Shown one piece after another: positions 43,870 to 56,383 of a stretch of 64,000 bases of DNA. Numbering within the stretch: the stretch's first letter is position 1; the number at the start of each line of letters is the position of its first letter. The notes beneath the pieces are model-generated. The model had not been told where the DNA came from, did not search any database, and saw only the letters and a list, made by a program, of their open reading frames with translations. Both the position numbers and the translations under genes were made by a program. The stretch is from Blasia pusilla (Eukaryota; Marchantiophyta; Marchantiopsida; Blasiales): positions 558,001 through 622,000 of the forward strand of contig CM114272.1 of assembly GCA_050084515.1 (NCBI GenBank), read 5' to 3'.

Positions 43870-44475
43870 CAAGGTTGCATAGAAACAAACATGTCCATCC
43901 ATAGGATGAACATGCCCAACGGGTCCTCCCGCCTGGGTTTTTCGCTACCCATTTTCCCGTGCGAGCTTGGGACATAGAAATGGGTGTGTAGGCTATGAGC
44001 CCTCGTCAGACCCGCATCAACTTTGTATCCGCCTATCAGTAGCCAATGCAAGCTACGCGTATGCTCAGTGCAGGCCTCCGTGACCATGGTGCGGGCTACA
44101 AAATAGGTGCCAAGAATGGGTAAAAAGTTTGCGGGCTGGCCAATCCACTATGGTCAATAAATGTGAGGCTAGCCTGCACCCAGTCCACCAACTTGTTACC
44201 CATTCTTGCCACCTATTTTTTAGCCCGCATTCACTTTGTATTGGCCTACCGATAGCCGATGCAAGCTACGCACGTGCTCAATGTAGGCCTCCGTGAGCAC
44301 GGTGCGGGCTACAAAATAGGTGCCAAGAATGGATAACAAGTTGGTCGACTGGGTGCGGGATGGCCTTACATTTATCAACCATAGTGGATTGGTCAGCCCG
44401 CACCTAGTCCACCAACTTGTTTTGTAGCCCCCACCATGCTCATGAACAAGTTGGTGGAATGGGTGCGATACCTCT
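43870..44475. repeat. GC-rich repeat with fold-back structure
   Basis: It begins CAAGGTTGCATAGAAACAAA like the other family copies. TGCGGGCTACAAAATAGGTG (44091 on) is followed at 44190-44230 by its near-exact inverted copy (CACCTATTTTTTAGCCCGCA) and at about 44301 by a second direct copy. A flanking ~80 bp segment ('gccgatgcaagctacgc' type) is duplicated at 44022-44100 and 44232-44310. Confidence 0.8.
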
Positions 44476-44479
44476 ATGG

Positions 44480-45890
44480 TCAATAAATGTGTCAAACTCA
44501 AATCTGCAAATATGAGTTGATTTTATAGACCATATTTTATTTTGTATCTCTACATATGGAATGTACAAGAAGTATAAGAAAATGATCTTTTTACAGTAAT
44601 TTAATGAGTTTGATCCCGAAGAGGATCACGATTATGTGAAAAGAGAGTTCAAGATGGCATTTATCTTGCAATAGTTGTAGTTAAGTGTGTACAATTTGGA
44701 TTCAATCACTTATCAAGGTATTCTTCTCTCTATTAGTACCAAGATTTCTTTCCTTGATTCTCTCCACACTCAGGTAGATCTTCACTCAACACCAAAGAAC
44801 CTCACGGAGACCTCAACAAGACGCCGGCTTCTCCTACTTTCGGAACTCAATCCGTCTAGGCAGGCTACTCTCTGTCGAACAAGGTACTTACAACTTATTG
44901 TTGATTATTCTGATGATGAAAGTATTATCCTGATCCACTTTTCACTCTACAGACCCAATAAGAATTCTCAGACATATGCTTCGTACATTAGAATGAAGGA
45001 ATGAGTGCTTTACTACTCCATCAAGAATGAGAAAGCTTCAAAGTGTATACAAGCTTGAGAGGGTACTACTCCCTTTCTCGGACCATTCCTAGAGCATAAG
45101 GACTTCGTGAAAGAATGATGATGATAGCTACTTTCATGCTTCTTAAATATCTTCCGAAGCAGTAGTAGGTCCCAAGATCTGAAGCGTCTCTTAGGAATCT
45201 AGTGCCTTTTGAGAGTTTGTAACTACCTCAATCTATGGTTCTCTTATCTTTTCCTATGATCGCTATGAATCCGCTGGGTGTAAGTGTCCTAACTTCCTAT
45301 CTGGTCCAAACAATCATGCCTCTTCCTAGCCTAACTATTCTAACGGTGTGCCGCTTGAAATCACGTCGGGTCTTAGCTTCGCTTCGCTGCGAAGTCTGAA
45401 CTTCTTCTTCTTCCTTTGAGGACGAAGCTCTTCCTCTTGGTGTGAAGACGAAGCGCTGCATTCTTCGCGCTTGTTCCAAGTGCTTCGTCCTTTGCTAAAG
45501 AGCAAAGTACTTCTTCCTCTTCTTCTTCATCATGCTTCATTCAAGAGCAAAGCACTTCATAAACAGGTTCTTAATAAGGCTTCGTTGTCTTTTCTTAGCT
45601 TTGCTTTGAGTCTTTAGACTTTATTACCGCATTTCCCTCTCCTCTAAAGCAAATCCTTGATTTTCCACCTCTCTGCCTTGTCGTAGGAGCTTCGTGATCC
45701 ACTTCAATATCACTCATTCTTCCAATACACAAACATAATATCTAAAACAGTCCTGTATATACAATCTTTACTTTATAGAGTCTTCATTCCTTGAATCAAA
45801 AGGTGTAAATCTTCCAAAATTATAAAATTGTGGGTATCACAACATATTATATATTATGCATTGCAACGCTATCTTATTAGTTCAAGGTTG
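44480..45890. other. No gene recognised; CTT-rich tract
   Basis: A 105-codon frame (44687-45004) is open but unrecognised. 45380-45610 is rich in CTTC/CTTCG words ('cttcttcttcttcc', 'gacgaagcgc'), a degenerate simple repeat. Confidence 0.5.
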
Positions 45891-45959
45891 CAGAAGAATT
45901 CATGAGGGAGCCTCTTAAGTCATAAGCAACCATAGTTTCATCAAAGGCCTCTTAAGCAA

Positions 45960-47490
45960 TTTCCTCCATAAGTTAATGGCGGGTCCAAAAATGACTTAAA
46001 CATTTTTGAGCTTTTGGTGACCACTCAATTTTTCTTGAAACTTTGCACGATGTCTAGATACACTTTGGGAATCAAGTGTACCAAATTTCAGGTCAAGATG
46101 AGATCCTTGAACAATGTGGAAAATTGAAAGACCTTCTATTGATAGAAGGTTTAATTACGCGAGTCCCAAAATGAGTGAAATATTTTTGAGCTTTTAATCA
46201 CAACTCCATTATGATTGAAACTTTTCAGGAGGTCCAAATACACCTTGATGATCAAGTGTACCAAATTTCAGTGGAAAATGAGATCCTTAAAAAAGATGGA
46301 AAATAGAAAGACCCTCTTTTCTAAGAAGGTCTAATAGCGCCGGTTGTCACCAAAAGCTAAAAAATATTTCATTCATTTTTGAGCCGTTAGACCTTCTTGA
46401 AAAAGAGGCTCAAAAATATTTCAGTCTAATTTTTGAGCTTTTGGTGACAACTCCATTTAGCTTAAAAATTTTGCAAGATGTCTTGATACACCTTGGGGAT
46501 CAATTGTGCCAGATTCCAAATCAAGATGAGATCCTTTAATAATGTGGAGAATGGAAAGGCCCTCTTTTTATAGAAAGTTTAAATCGCATGAGTCCAAAAA
46601 TGACTTAGAACATTTTTGAGCTTTTCTTCCCCCTCGATTTTGATTGAAAATTTGCACGATATCATGATATACCTTGGGGATCAAGTTTACTAAATTTCAT
46701 GGCAAGATGGGATCGTTGAAAAAGATGGAAAATAGAAAGAACCTTCTTTGATAGAAGATATAATCGCGCGGGTCCAGAAATGACTGAAATCTTTTTGAGC
46801 TTTTGATCACGACTCTATTTTGATAGAAAATTTTCAAGAGGTTTAGATACACCATGATAATCATTGTACCAAATTTCAGGGTAAGATGAGATCTTTGAAC
46901 AAGATGGAAAATGGAAAGACCTTCTTTTACAAGAAAGTCTAATAGCACGGGTCTTAAAAATTACTTAAATATTTTTGAGCTTTAGGTGACAATTCCATTT
47001 TGCTTGAAACTTTGCATGATGTTTTGATACACTTTGGGGGTTTAAATTTACCAAATTTGAGGTCAAGATCAGATCCTTGAACAATGTGTGAAATGGAAAG
47101 ACCCTCTTTTAATAGAAGGTTTAATTGCGTGGGTCCAAAAATGACTGCAACATTTTTGAGCTTTTCGTGACCACTCCATTATGATTGATACTTTGCAAGA
47201 GATTTGGATACATCTTGATAATCATGTGTGAAAATTTTCAAGGCAAGATGAGATCCTTGAAGAAGACAGAAAATGGAAAGACCTTTTCATAGAAGATTTA
47301 ATCGTGCATGTCCAAAAATTACTTAAACATGTGTGAGATCTTGGCCACAACCCCATTTTGCCTCAAACTTTGTAATAAGTCTAGATACACCTTGGGGATT
47401 AATTGAACCAAATTCTAGCTTAAGATAATATCCTTGAACAAGGGGGAAAGTGGAAAGACCCTCTCTGAGCTTTTGGTCACAACTTTATTT
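45960..47490. repeat. Satellite array, ~180 bp unit, about eight copies
   Basis: 'gtccaaaaatgactt..acatttttgagctttt' recurs at about 45981, 46163, 46589, 46773, 46953, 47131 and 47310. Each unit continues with 'ttgaaactttgcacgatgtc', 'gatacaccttggggatcaag', 'accaaatttca', 'caagatgagatccttgaa' and 'ggaaagaccctctttt.atagaaggt'. One diverged position near 46340-46440 holds a fold-back with 16 bp perfect arms (GTTGTCACCAAAAGCT and its complement). Confidence 0.9.
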
Positions 47491-48017
47491 TTCCTAATTT
47501 CAATTTTTTATTTTAGAAATTAATATTATTTTCAAAAATAATCTTAACTTTATTTTCAAAATATAAATATATATTCTCTTTTCTTACATATTAGAATAGT
47601 AATAATATTCCACTCTTCTAGATAATTTGATTCCTCAATTAAAATTTAAATCATACCCTACTCCCTTAAATAATTCCACCCTTCAATAAAATTTAAACAA
47701 TATCTACTCATTCTCCGTAAAAATTAATTTTCCCTTCCTATCATATATGGACTCATGGGATTTTTTTTTATTTTTCTAATTTTATAATTATTCCACTACT
47801 CTTATCTTACACCTAGAATCATTCATTATAATATAAATTCATAAAATTAATAAATAATACTTAATGAATAAAATTCTTTTTGTTCGTATTTCATATTCAT
47901 TTTCTCTACCCATCTAATATGAATCAAGGTATAAAATTCAACCATTTTGTTATTTTTCTTACTATCCCACTATTTACCCTATCTGTAAAATAAGATAAAA
48001 TAGTATAGTTGTGGTCG
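47490..48017. other. AT-rich spacer, no gene recognised
   Basis: Very AT-rich sequence without a coding frame. At the right edge, GTGGTCGT (48011) and ACGACCAC (48042) form a short inverted pair. Confidence 0.6.
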
Positions 48018-48088
48018 TTATCTATAGGATAGTGTAATACATGACGACCACAACTTCTCAATAGGTTGAAATAAGATCATATCAACCT
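48018..48088 (-). pseudogene. K2 host gene: exon tail beyond the element 2 insertion
   Basis: On the minus strand, joining ACCT/AGGT across element 2 continues the K2 frame (…GHLVKEV) directly into DMILFQPIEKLWSSCITLSY and a TAA at 48018-48020. The in-frame continuation supports the element limits and shows that element 2 interrupted a coding or recently coding exon, in sense orientation. Confidence 0.6.
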
Positions 48089-48219
48089 TGTCGTGCGCAT
48101 ACACATCGCTACACAATATACATCGTTATCACCGAACACACACACATGAACACGCACGATCCCACGCTAACTCATGGCATCCAAACAACGAGACAACAAG
48201 TACCAAAATATCTCCAATT
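48089..48219 (-). repeat. Element 2 repeat block B2 (3' end of element)
   Basis: B2 is a second copy of B1 (48738-48866), lying outside A2, with substitutions and small indels. On the minus strand it ends GCGCACGACA, as in element 1, directly at the AGGT (plus strand ACCT) target duplication. Confidence 0.9.
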
Positions 48220-48735
48220 AAATCAAGATCCAATCTTTCTCAACACCATAGCTCTCAAATGTGTGCACTCTCACATGTCTCCCTCAATGTCAAACCAAAC
48301 CCACTCTCCTAATGAAAGGCTTGAGTAACACACACAAGTCAAGCAAGACCATAGCTCCCCCGCCTCATGCCAAGAGGTTCAACAAAGAGAGAATGAGCTC
48401 TCAAGCTCTCTCTCTTTGAGGTATACCCCTCCCCTCTCCCAATCTCTCTCCATGATAACCTATGCTCCCAAGTCACCTTCTTGGCTCTTGACCTCATGTA
48501 GGAGGTAAAAGGCCACTTACCAAAAATAAAAATTTGACCATATACTCAAAATGGACTTACCTAAAATTGTAAGTTCCTCAATATGGCTCAAAATGAGCCG
48601 AAACGAAGGGGAAACCTGTTCTCTCAAGTTTTTCCCGGGGCCTCATCAGGTCATCCTCGACCTCTTGAGCGTGTCCTCCACTACGCGTGAAGGAATTCTA
48701 CTAGATCTCGCCGATCTATCCTAAAAGACGTGACA
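48220..48735 (-). repeat. Element 2 repeat block A2
   Basis: A2 is about 516 bp, matching A1 (57980-58496) with scattered changes and few indels. On the minus strand it starts TGTCACGTCTTTTAGGATAG. The dinucleotide AC (48736-48737, plus strand GT) separates it from B1. Confidence 0.92.
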
Positions 48736-48737
48736 GT

Positions 48738-48866
48738 TGTCGTGCGCATACACATCGCTACACAACATACATCGCTGTCACTGAACACACACACAAACAC
48801 GCACGATCCCATGCTAACTCATGGCATCCAAACAAGGAGACAAGAAATACCAAAATATCTTCAATT
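48738..48866 (-). repeat. Element 2 repeat block B1
   Basis: B1 ends GCGCACGACA on the minus strand, then AC, then TGTCACG of A2. The last ~45 bp resemble element 1 block B (CAGCGATGTAT.TTGT, then GCACGACA). A GGGGGGC tract (48867-48875) lies immediately upstream, as in element 1. Confidence 0.9.
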
Positions 48867-49045
48867 GCCCCCCTAGCTGATGGTTAGGTCCCTCTAACTC
48901 CAAATAGCCATCTATCCCTACCTACCATGACATACATCTCTCGGACGCTAAGAGCAAGAAGGCCGGATGCTCATATGGTCCCATCGTTAGTCACCTTCTT
49001 GTCATCCATGTCCCACACATAAGTCGGAATGTAGAACTACCTACT

Positions 49046-49372
49046 CTATGTACATCTCAGATACATCCATCGTCCTTGATGAACCCTAGTGAGAGGTGGC
49101 GTCAAGCATGCCATATGCCATCCTCTCGAACATCCATCACACACAAGCATAGTGGTTGCACCGTGGGCGGAACCACACAATATACAGCGCAAGCCTACAA
49201 GAACTACTACTAAGCTCGGATCAACTCTACCGTTAATGTTCGGAAGGTGACCCGACGCACAGTTACGCACATGGTCCTTCCAAACCATACCATCGCGTCC
49301 CTCCAATAAGAGAACACCAGATGGCAAAATCTCACGCACCCTCAAGATGGTGTGCCCTGCAGTCACATCCAA
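49046..49372 (-). CDS. Element 2 integrase C-terminus and PHD finger
   Basis: A 108-codon frame begins within the integrase C-terminal domain (GHTILRVREILPSGVLLLEG) and runs into a PHD finger with CILC, LVCDGC and GWHMACL. The last pair is WMYLRC where element 1 has WVCPRC, so one zinc ligand Cys is Tyr here. The finger was probably functional in the ancestor and has been damaged in this copy. Confidence 0.8.
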   Translation of the reverse strand: MDVTAGHTILRVREILPSGVLLLEGRDGMVWKDHVRNCASGHLPNINGRVDPSLVVVLVGLRCILCGSAHGATTMLVCDGCSRGWHMACLTPPLTRVHQGRWMYLRCT

Positions 49373-49390
49373 CGTTGTGGGTACCGTCTG

Positions 49391-50433
49391 CTACAAGTAG
49401 ACATAGTCTCCTTGATGAAACCTCCGGATAGTAGGTCGATAACCACCCCTCCGAATAGTCGCATACCTTAATCTATCCCGATGTTGCGCAATCGCCAAGT
49501 TCTCAAACGCTATGGGCATCACTCTCCGGAACAACTCAGCCCTCTGTGAACATGATCGCATCCATACATCAGGGTCATGAAGGTTCAACACCTCACCAAC
49601 ATCTCGACGAATGGTCGCAGGTAAATCTGGCTCATGGCCATAAAGGAGCAAATATGGTGAGAAAGACTCTAAGGATGTCTGCTTGCTGAATTTGTATCCC
49701 ATCGCCAACCAAGACAACTAAAGGTCCCAATCTCCTAGGTGACCTCTATGCAATGCAAGCCATACTTGGGTAATCCTCTCTTCACCGTCTGCACAACCCT
49801 CTCCGCTAGTCCATCCGTCTCATGATGATTTCGCGAAGTGGTGCGGTGGTGGATCAGTGCTTGATCACACAACGCCTAAAACTCCCCATGAAACTCTATA
49901 CCTTGATCTGCCAACACCTCAGTTGGTGCACCGTAATGACTCAACACTCGATCTAGGAAGGCATACGCTACTCCCTCACTCGCTTTGTCAGGCAATGCAA
50001 CCAACTCTATCCACTCCGAGAAGTGCTCAACCATCACCAACACATAACGACTATGGCCCTCCGTCAAAGGCAAAGGTCCTCAAAAATCCAAACTCCAACT
50101 ATAACCTAAACCCATGATCGAAAGTGGATGGAAATATGGAGTCGGAGCATTGAACAATGCTCGCACTTGATCACACACCATGCATTTGGCAACAAACTGC
50201 TAAACGTCAGTCTGCATGCCTCGCCACCAATATTGAATCTAGAGCAAGTTGTACGTCCGCTTCACTCCAAAATGATCCAACTCCTTGTGGGCATGAGGCA
50301 CCAAATGTGCTCTCTGCGAAGGATGAGGCACTACACGCACTCTACCATCCTCCCACACTCGCAACACATGTGTTCCCTCCCACCGAAACCGTATGGCTCG
50401 ATGTAGGATCCGATCCCGCTCTCTAGCATCCAC
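49391..50433 (-). pseudogene. Element 2 integrase
   Basis: On the minus strand the zinc-binding region is encoded from 50433 (LRVWEDGRVRVVPHPSQR, HAHKELDHFG, then YWWRGM...CMVCD near 50180). The core follows with WSLDF near 50098, VLADQGIEFHGEF near 49900 and, in another frame, FSPYLLLYGHEPDLPATIRR. It ends in YRPTIRRFHQGDYVYL at 49391. The order is colinear with RNase H upstream, unlike in element 1. Several frame changes make it non-functional. Confidence 0.8.
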
Positions 50434-50499
50434 TGTGCAGTGTACTGCGTACTGGCAGCCTTGCCAGCAACGTTGCCCGTACGCAGATACTCCAAGACC

Positions 50500-51310
50500 A
50501 CTCCATCGTCATGAATATCTCAGCCACTTGTCGTCTCCTCACCGGCCTTTGGATCTAAGGACTCTCCATCAGACCTCGCCATCGAAGCCTCAACAATCTG
50601 GCTCTCCATAGCCAACAAGCCCAAATAGGCTAACGCATGCCATCCTGGCACCAACTCCTCATCACTCTTACCATGCGAACGAGCTTCACTTGCATCTCGC
50701 TGACTCGGGCATTGGTTACGGCTCAAACCATCTACATCCTAGTTGAGCGTCCCAAGTCTATGCACCACCTGGAAGTCACACTCTTGCAACAAAAGAGCTC
50801 ACCTTGCAAGCTTCCCTGTAAGCTTGTCGGACTCCATTAACCACTTAAGTGGTTGATGATCAATAATGATGGTAAAGGGATTGCCAAATATATAACATCT
50901 GAAATGTGCGACAGCCCACACTGCAGCCAAGCACTCACCCTCATACGAGCTATACTTTGCCTCTGCAGTGTTGTTTGAACGACTAGCGTAAGCCACCACA
51001 AACTCTCTACCATCATTGTCATGCTGGGTGAGCACGGCGCCAAGCCCCAACATGCTCCAATCAGTATGCAATTGGAAAGGACGCCTCCTGATCGGTCTCC
51101 TCAATATGGGCGTAGACATCAATCTGTCCTTGAGGATCTAAAATGCTCTCTCCTGCTCATCCCCCTAGTGCCACTCCTGATCCACCTTGCTTAAAAATTT
51201 AGTGGCTTTGCAATCGAGCTGAAACCCTTAAGGTACCGTCAATAGAAGTTCGCCAATCCCATGAATACACGAACTCTACTTCACATCTGTAGGGTGAGGA
51301 ATGCGTGAAA
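50500..51310 (-). pseudogene. Element 2 RNase H
   Basis: On the minus strand, PILRRPIRRRPFQLHTDWSM and LGLGAVLTQHDND (51122 on) carry the RNase H Asp. [20 protein letters not shown] carries the Glu, and FTIIIDHQPLKWLMESDKL the second Asp region. The tether continues to 50520 with SRNQCPSQRDASEARSHGK. It lies between reverse transcriptase and integrase as expected of Ty3/gypsy. Confidence 0.85.
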
Positions 51311-51506
51311 TAGCCTCTACCTTCATCTACTACACACCAAGGCCTCCAAGGTATATTGTATGACCCAAGTACTCAATCTGGTCGTAGAAGAATTTGCACT
51401 TGCGTGGATGTAGCTTCAGCCCATGTAACTACAATGGTCAAAACACCTCCTCTAGATGTCGCTCATGCTCCTCAACTGTGGCGCTAAGGACTATGATGTC
51501 ATCAAT

Positions 51507-51956
51507 TTAACACCTACCAAAATCCGGACCTGCCAAGATCTTATCCATGACCCTCTGAAACTCAGCCAAGGCGTTCTTTAACCCAAATGGTAAGAACCGC
51601 CATTGATACAAACAATCCTTCCCGTGAGAATCGATGCCCCAAAATGCCGTCTTCTGCCTGTCCTCCAATATGATAGGCAACTGATGATATCCGGCTCGCA
51701 AATCCAATGAATTGAAGACCTTTGCATGCCCGATCGCATCAAAGATCTCCTCAGGGGTGGGCATGACATACCTATCGGACTTCGTTTGCCGATTAATAGG
51801 TCGGTAATCTCCACACATCCGCCTATTCGTCCAGTTGCCATGCACATCCTTCTTGGCGGGCATGATAGTGGCAGATGCATACTCTCCATGCGACATCTCC
51901 ACTAGTCCTGCTCCAACCAAGTCCTGGCTCCTACTCTGAATCACATCCCTCTCCAT
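51507..51956 (-). pseudogene. Element 2 reverse transcriptase
   Basis: A 149-codon frame on the minus strand reads MERDVIQSRSQDLVGAGLVE, ATIMPAKKDVHGNWTNRRMC, DYRPINRQTKSDRYVMPTPE, LDLRAGYHQLPI and LPFGLKNALAEFQRVMDKIL. It stops exactly at the Tyr codon of the YIDD active site (C-stop-IDDIIVL), a TAT or TAC to TAA change. Element 1 keeps CYIDD at this place. Confidence 0.88.
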
Positions 51957-52279
51957 GTCACTGTACCTGTAGGGTCATTGAAAGATCGGGGTGTCACTCG
52001 ACAATTCAATGCGGATCCCTGGACCCTTCAGCGTATCCAAATCATGCATACTAAATGAAAAACAACTCCTATAACTCCTAAGGAATTGGTGTATCCAACG
52101 CCGCTCTCCTCTTATCAATTAGGGCCCATATTGGGCTCCTAAGTCTCCATCGTGACTATAGTAGGACTCTCCGGCGCGGGTGTCGGTGGTTGCTATGGTG
52201 CAACCCCGTCTTGGACAACAGAACTCTCATCTCCATATGCAGTACCCGAAACCACGCTCGATGTTGTGGCTACCATCTC

Positions 52280-53463
52280 CTAGCGTACCTGCAAAACATC
52301 CCAAGAAGTCAAAGGGTGTCTCTCTCGATCACCCCTGGTGTATCGATCTCCTCGGATCTCGCCCCCAGCCACTACCTCAACCATCTTGGTAGGCATGGGG
52401 CTCACCAACGCAACAATTGTGATATGTCGGATCCGCAAACGACGCTCCTCAGCTTCTCCTAAGCTGAAAATCCATGTCAAGTAGTTCAGATCCATCGCTT
52501 GATCCAAGATATGACGTCGTGATGCCTCTGATAATGACGGTACTACCGTCATTCCTGTGGGGAATCCCATCGCTCGCTCTTGCTGATCGGCATTGGGCTC
52601 CACCAACCTCTATAGCTGGTCATCCCAAACCAAGCCAAGTCCGGCCTCCTTGAATGCATAGGAAGCGGAATGCAAAACTCACAAATGTGGGAAAAGTTTC
52701 CCGTGGCATGCCAATCCTATTGACCATAGTCAATGGTGGTTGATCATCGTGCCTCATTGCTTGTGATCGACGCCCTAGATCCAAAATAGAATCCACCAAT
52801 AAATCGGAGGGGCGCTCCACTTTAGCATACGCCCTCCGCAAGACCTCATGTGGGACCAAGTTGGTCCACCAAAGACGCGGGCGGTGTGCTCTAAAACCTA
52901 TACTCGCCGCATACAAAAACACTGTCGGGCCGATCCATGCGCTCACCTGATGTGCACTTGTCACCACGCGGGACTTTTAATCGCCCAAAATTGGCACATT
53001 CTCCAGAATGTATACTAGGGAACGAGGTTGATGCTCGTGTAAATGTCGCAAGCTCCACATCATCTCCCAAAATAACCTCGATCAAGAGTCAGCTAATCCG
53101 CTATCATGTCATGGCCCATCCAGTACTCTACTCGCCCTGACATGACCAACTAGCAATGACCAAGTCTATGGTCCCTACCCGGTCCAAGTCCTGCGCCCCC
53201 AACAATGAAATATCCCTTGGAAGGGAACTTTGGTAACTTTGAATGGCGGACACAGACAACAAGTCAGGAAAATGGAGGTGTAACTCTGCCACATGGTGAA
53301 GTGAAGCGCGCCGCACAACATCATCAATCTCCACATATAGGTACTGTTGCACGCACACTCCAGCCTGCAAAACAACAGCTAACCTAGTACTGATCCCTCC
53401 AAAGAGATCCAACACCTGAATACCCTCCTTTGGGATGCACCACATAATCGGGGTGGTGTCCAA
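52280..53463 (-). pseudogene. Element 2 DNMT3-like cytosine-5 DNA methyltransferase domain
   Basis: On the minus strand the 53463-53128 frame shows QVLDLFGGISTRLAVVLQAG (motif I), YLYVEIDDVV (motif II) and GTIDLVIASWSCQGE (motif IV, PCQ changed to SCQ, catalytic Cys kept). The 52967-52620 frame has AHRPRLWWTNLVPHEVL (motif VIII region). The 52606-52280 frame has QERAMGFPTGMT and SEASRRHILDQAMDLNYLTW (motifs IX-X). Comparison with element 1 shows the two copies preserve the same domain between protease and reverse transcriptase, so it is an ancestral part of this lineage. Confidence 0.85.
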
Positions 53464-54060
53464 AGGGGTTATAGCATCACTCTTTCCTACCTAGGGTTCC
53501 TTTGACCCGTCACACTCTGGTGCAAACGTCTTGCTCCAAGCGGTCTGCACATGCTCAATGGCTAAGCGTCGAAGCTCCTCAGTCGAGCCCCAAAGCGGCA
53601 CCTCTCCTCCACGGATTGATGCGACTACCATGACACTCCTCTCCATAGAAATGTTAGGAATGGGAGTATCCTCTCGATGGACATGTCCCTCAATCAAATC
53701 ACTAAGCCAACTGATGGCACTGCTAAATGCTGCTAAGGTCGCCATCTCTCTTGGCCATCGCTTGATCACTGCAATAGTTAATCAAACGGGTAATGAGCTA
53801 AGGCGCCCATCACCTCACTGCCATCCTTGTTTGTAGGACGTTGACTCCTCCCCATAATCCAAGGAAAACCCCATCGGATATAACACTGCTCCACCAACCA
53901 AGACGTCGTAGAACTCTGGATCAGTCGCTATCGCCTTGGCTCGCACCACGGACTCATCTGTAGGATGTCCCAGGTGAATCCTCACCATGACCTCCTGTCG
54001 GATGATATACTATGTGGTACTTGCTCCACCCAAGGATGTTTGTATCCGGAATGGACAACG

Positions 54061-54661
54061 CTACACATTGGCTCTCGTCAAGCCCAATCCTCTAAATGAC
54101 ACTTTCCCCAACATCAGGGATTGCGCTCTTGAATCCAACAAGATGCGCTGCGGACTAAAAGCTCTACCTCCGAGACTCGCCAACTGGAAGATCTCTCTCC
54201 AATTATCCAGCAACACAACACGAGGAGAAGCCATGGCACACTCTATCACGGGTCTAGCGGGCATCTCCGCCATCCCTAGCAACCGTAGCCTACCATGAAT
54301 CTGACGTGGACGGCCCGAGCATCAGCTCCAAGGGCAGGTCCATCACCTCCTCTACAATCATCTCTAAACGTGATGTAGGAACTCCAACTCCATGCTCACA
54401 TAGCATAGCGGCCAGCCGGAACACCTCGGCGGGCGTACCTCCCAATGTCATAACATCGGAAGCAGAAAATAGCGGAGCACGATACACCATCGTGGCCGCC
54501 CCCAACATTGTACTCGATACATGCTCCTCTTGAGCATCAGCAATAGGAGTCGTCGCATTCGTTTCTCCCATTACCCTCCGTGCGTGCACACCGATAACAT
54601 CATCAACTCTTTGGGAACTCTGATCATGACCCATCGATGGGGTCTTCATTGCCTCAGACAA
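54061..54661 (-). pseudogene. Element 2 linker and protease
   Basis: 54661-54290 is the linker with PLFSASDVMTLGG and VFRLAAMLCEHG, as in element 1. 54282-54061 carries the protease region, RILLDSRAQSLMLGKVSFRG, in which the active site DSGA of element 1 is DSRA. A stop separates the two. Confidence 0.7.
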
Positions 54662-54849
54662 CGTGAAAGATTGAAGAAGCCTAGTTTATTTCCTGGCTTC
54701 CCCTCACTATGGATCCAACTCTACAGCTGCTCCACGCATCACAACTATGGTGGACTCCATCTGGGCAATCCGGCACATCCAACCAGGATCCTCCATATCT
54801 GTAGCTGCTCCATATGATGTCGATGCCACGGATCCGGCATCGGATAACC

Positions 54850-56383
54850 TCAATGCCATAGCAAAAATCTACTCCTGTAGCTGCTATATCTGAGCAGCCA
54901 TCCTAGCCTCACACCCAGCGTCTTCTCAACGCGTCTAGGTGGTGGGACTCTACCTCCTCCATGGGCAACTCGACCACCCTGTCGGGCAACTCCAACTCCT
55001 CGTCCCCCAACGGGATCAGGTGGTGCACGACCTCTAGGCCCACCCGGACTGGCTACTTGCTCTGGTGCCCTCTCTGGCCCTTGGTCTGGACGTAACTCAA
55101 GGTGTAAATTGAAACATGTGGCATGTGTGTGACCATACCTCCGACAATAGTCACACATATAACCTCTTGGTACAACACCATCTCCTCCTCCATGCTAAGG
55201 CACACATCCATGTCCTTGACAAGTGCAATCGCGCTCATGATGGGCTCTACCACATGACCAACAAGAAATCATAGGCGGCTACTGCTGAGCCGCATATAAA
55301 GGCGTAGGTCTCTGTGGCATGGCCTCTTGGTATCCTCCCTGAGCTTGTGGTGCCACAATCGACCTATCTCGGAGTCCAGGTTGCTGCACTTGTGGTGTAG
55401 ACAATCGTGGGTGCTCTCGCCTAGAACCCATGGTAGCTACGCTCTCCTCCGCCATATTGCGCTCAATGTTCTTGGCAATCCGAAAACCATCTCTCAACGT
55501 AGGGGAGGTGTTCATAAGAAGTACCCCTCTCACATCTGTGTCCGCAAGGTCCGATCCAGCATCGCGTACCATGACTGGATAGCCTCACCCTCTATCACCC
55601 CCTGAATGATGTTGATCAACCGACGCAAGCGAGTATAAGCCTCACACAAACTCTCACCCGGGCGCCTCTAGAAGTCGTGGATATTCCGCAACTTCTCCGT
55701 CCAAACTCCCTGGTAGCTCGCCGTCAACTTAGCGAAGAACTCAACCACGGGGTTGAACCTGGGACGAACTCGACTAGACGGTGCAACTGCTCCAATGCGA
55801 GTAACCCTTCCTAAAACATCACTAGTGGAAGAGGAAGTAGCCTCTCTTGACTCCTCCTCCTCATCTAGGAACGGCTCCGTCCATGACACATAGTGTGGGT
55901 CATAGTAGAGTTGCCATGCCTCAATCTCATGGGCATATCTGTGGGAGAACTCATGGTAATCGTCCATGGGCGACCCTCTAAATGTTGGAACATACCGTTC
56001 CATGTTGTAAACGGGTTGAACTCTCTAGAGTTCCTAGCCCGCTACGAGTCACACCAACTCCTAAACTCCGCAATGAAGTTATGCAACTCTATCATGCCTA
56101 CGACACCTGAGAACCTACGCGGTCCTCTACCCCAGTCGTCTATCTCATACGCCCAATTGGTGGGACCACTCAATGTGTACGGTGGATCACTAACACACTC
56201 CTCTATATGCTCCCCCTTGTCTGAAGACAACATAGAAGGAGATCGAGATTGTCTCTCATGTGGAGACCCTCGAAACCTTGCACCACTCCGAGTAAACCCT
56301 CTAGAGCTACTCTTAGGTCCACCACTTTGCCTCTTAAAATCCTGAAAGAAGGACGTGATGACCCTCATGCCCCTTTCTCGCAA
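54850..56383 (-). pseudogene. Element 2 Gag with CCHC zinc knuckle
   Basis: On the minus strand the frame starting at 56383 has FQDFKRQSGGPKSSSRGFTR and GMIELHNFIAEFRSWCDS. The next (56003-55668) has RGSPMDDYHEFSHRYAHEIE and FAKLTASYQGVWTEKLRN. The knuckle CDYCRRYGHTHATC (CX2CX4HX4C) lies at 55114-55155, followed by a Gly/Arg/Pro-rich basic tail to 54850. The layout matches element 1 Gag. Stops separate the pieces. Confidence 0.75.
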
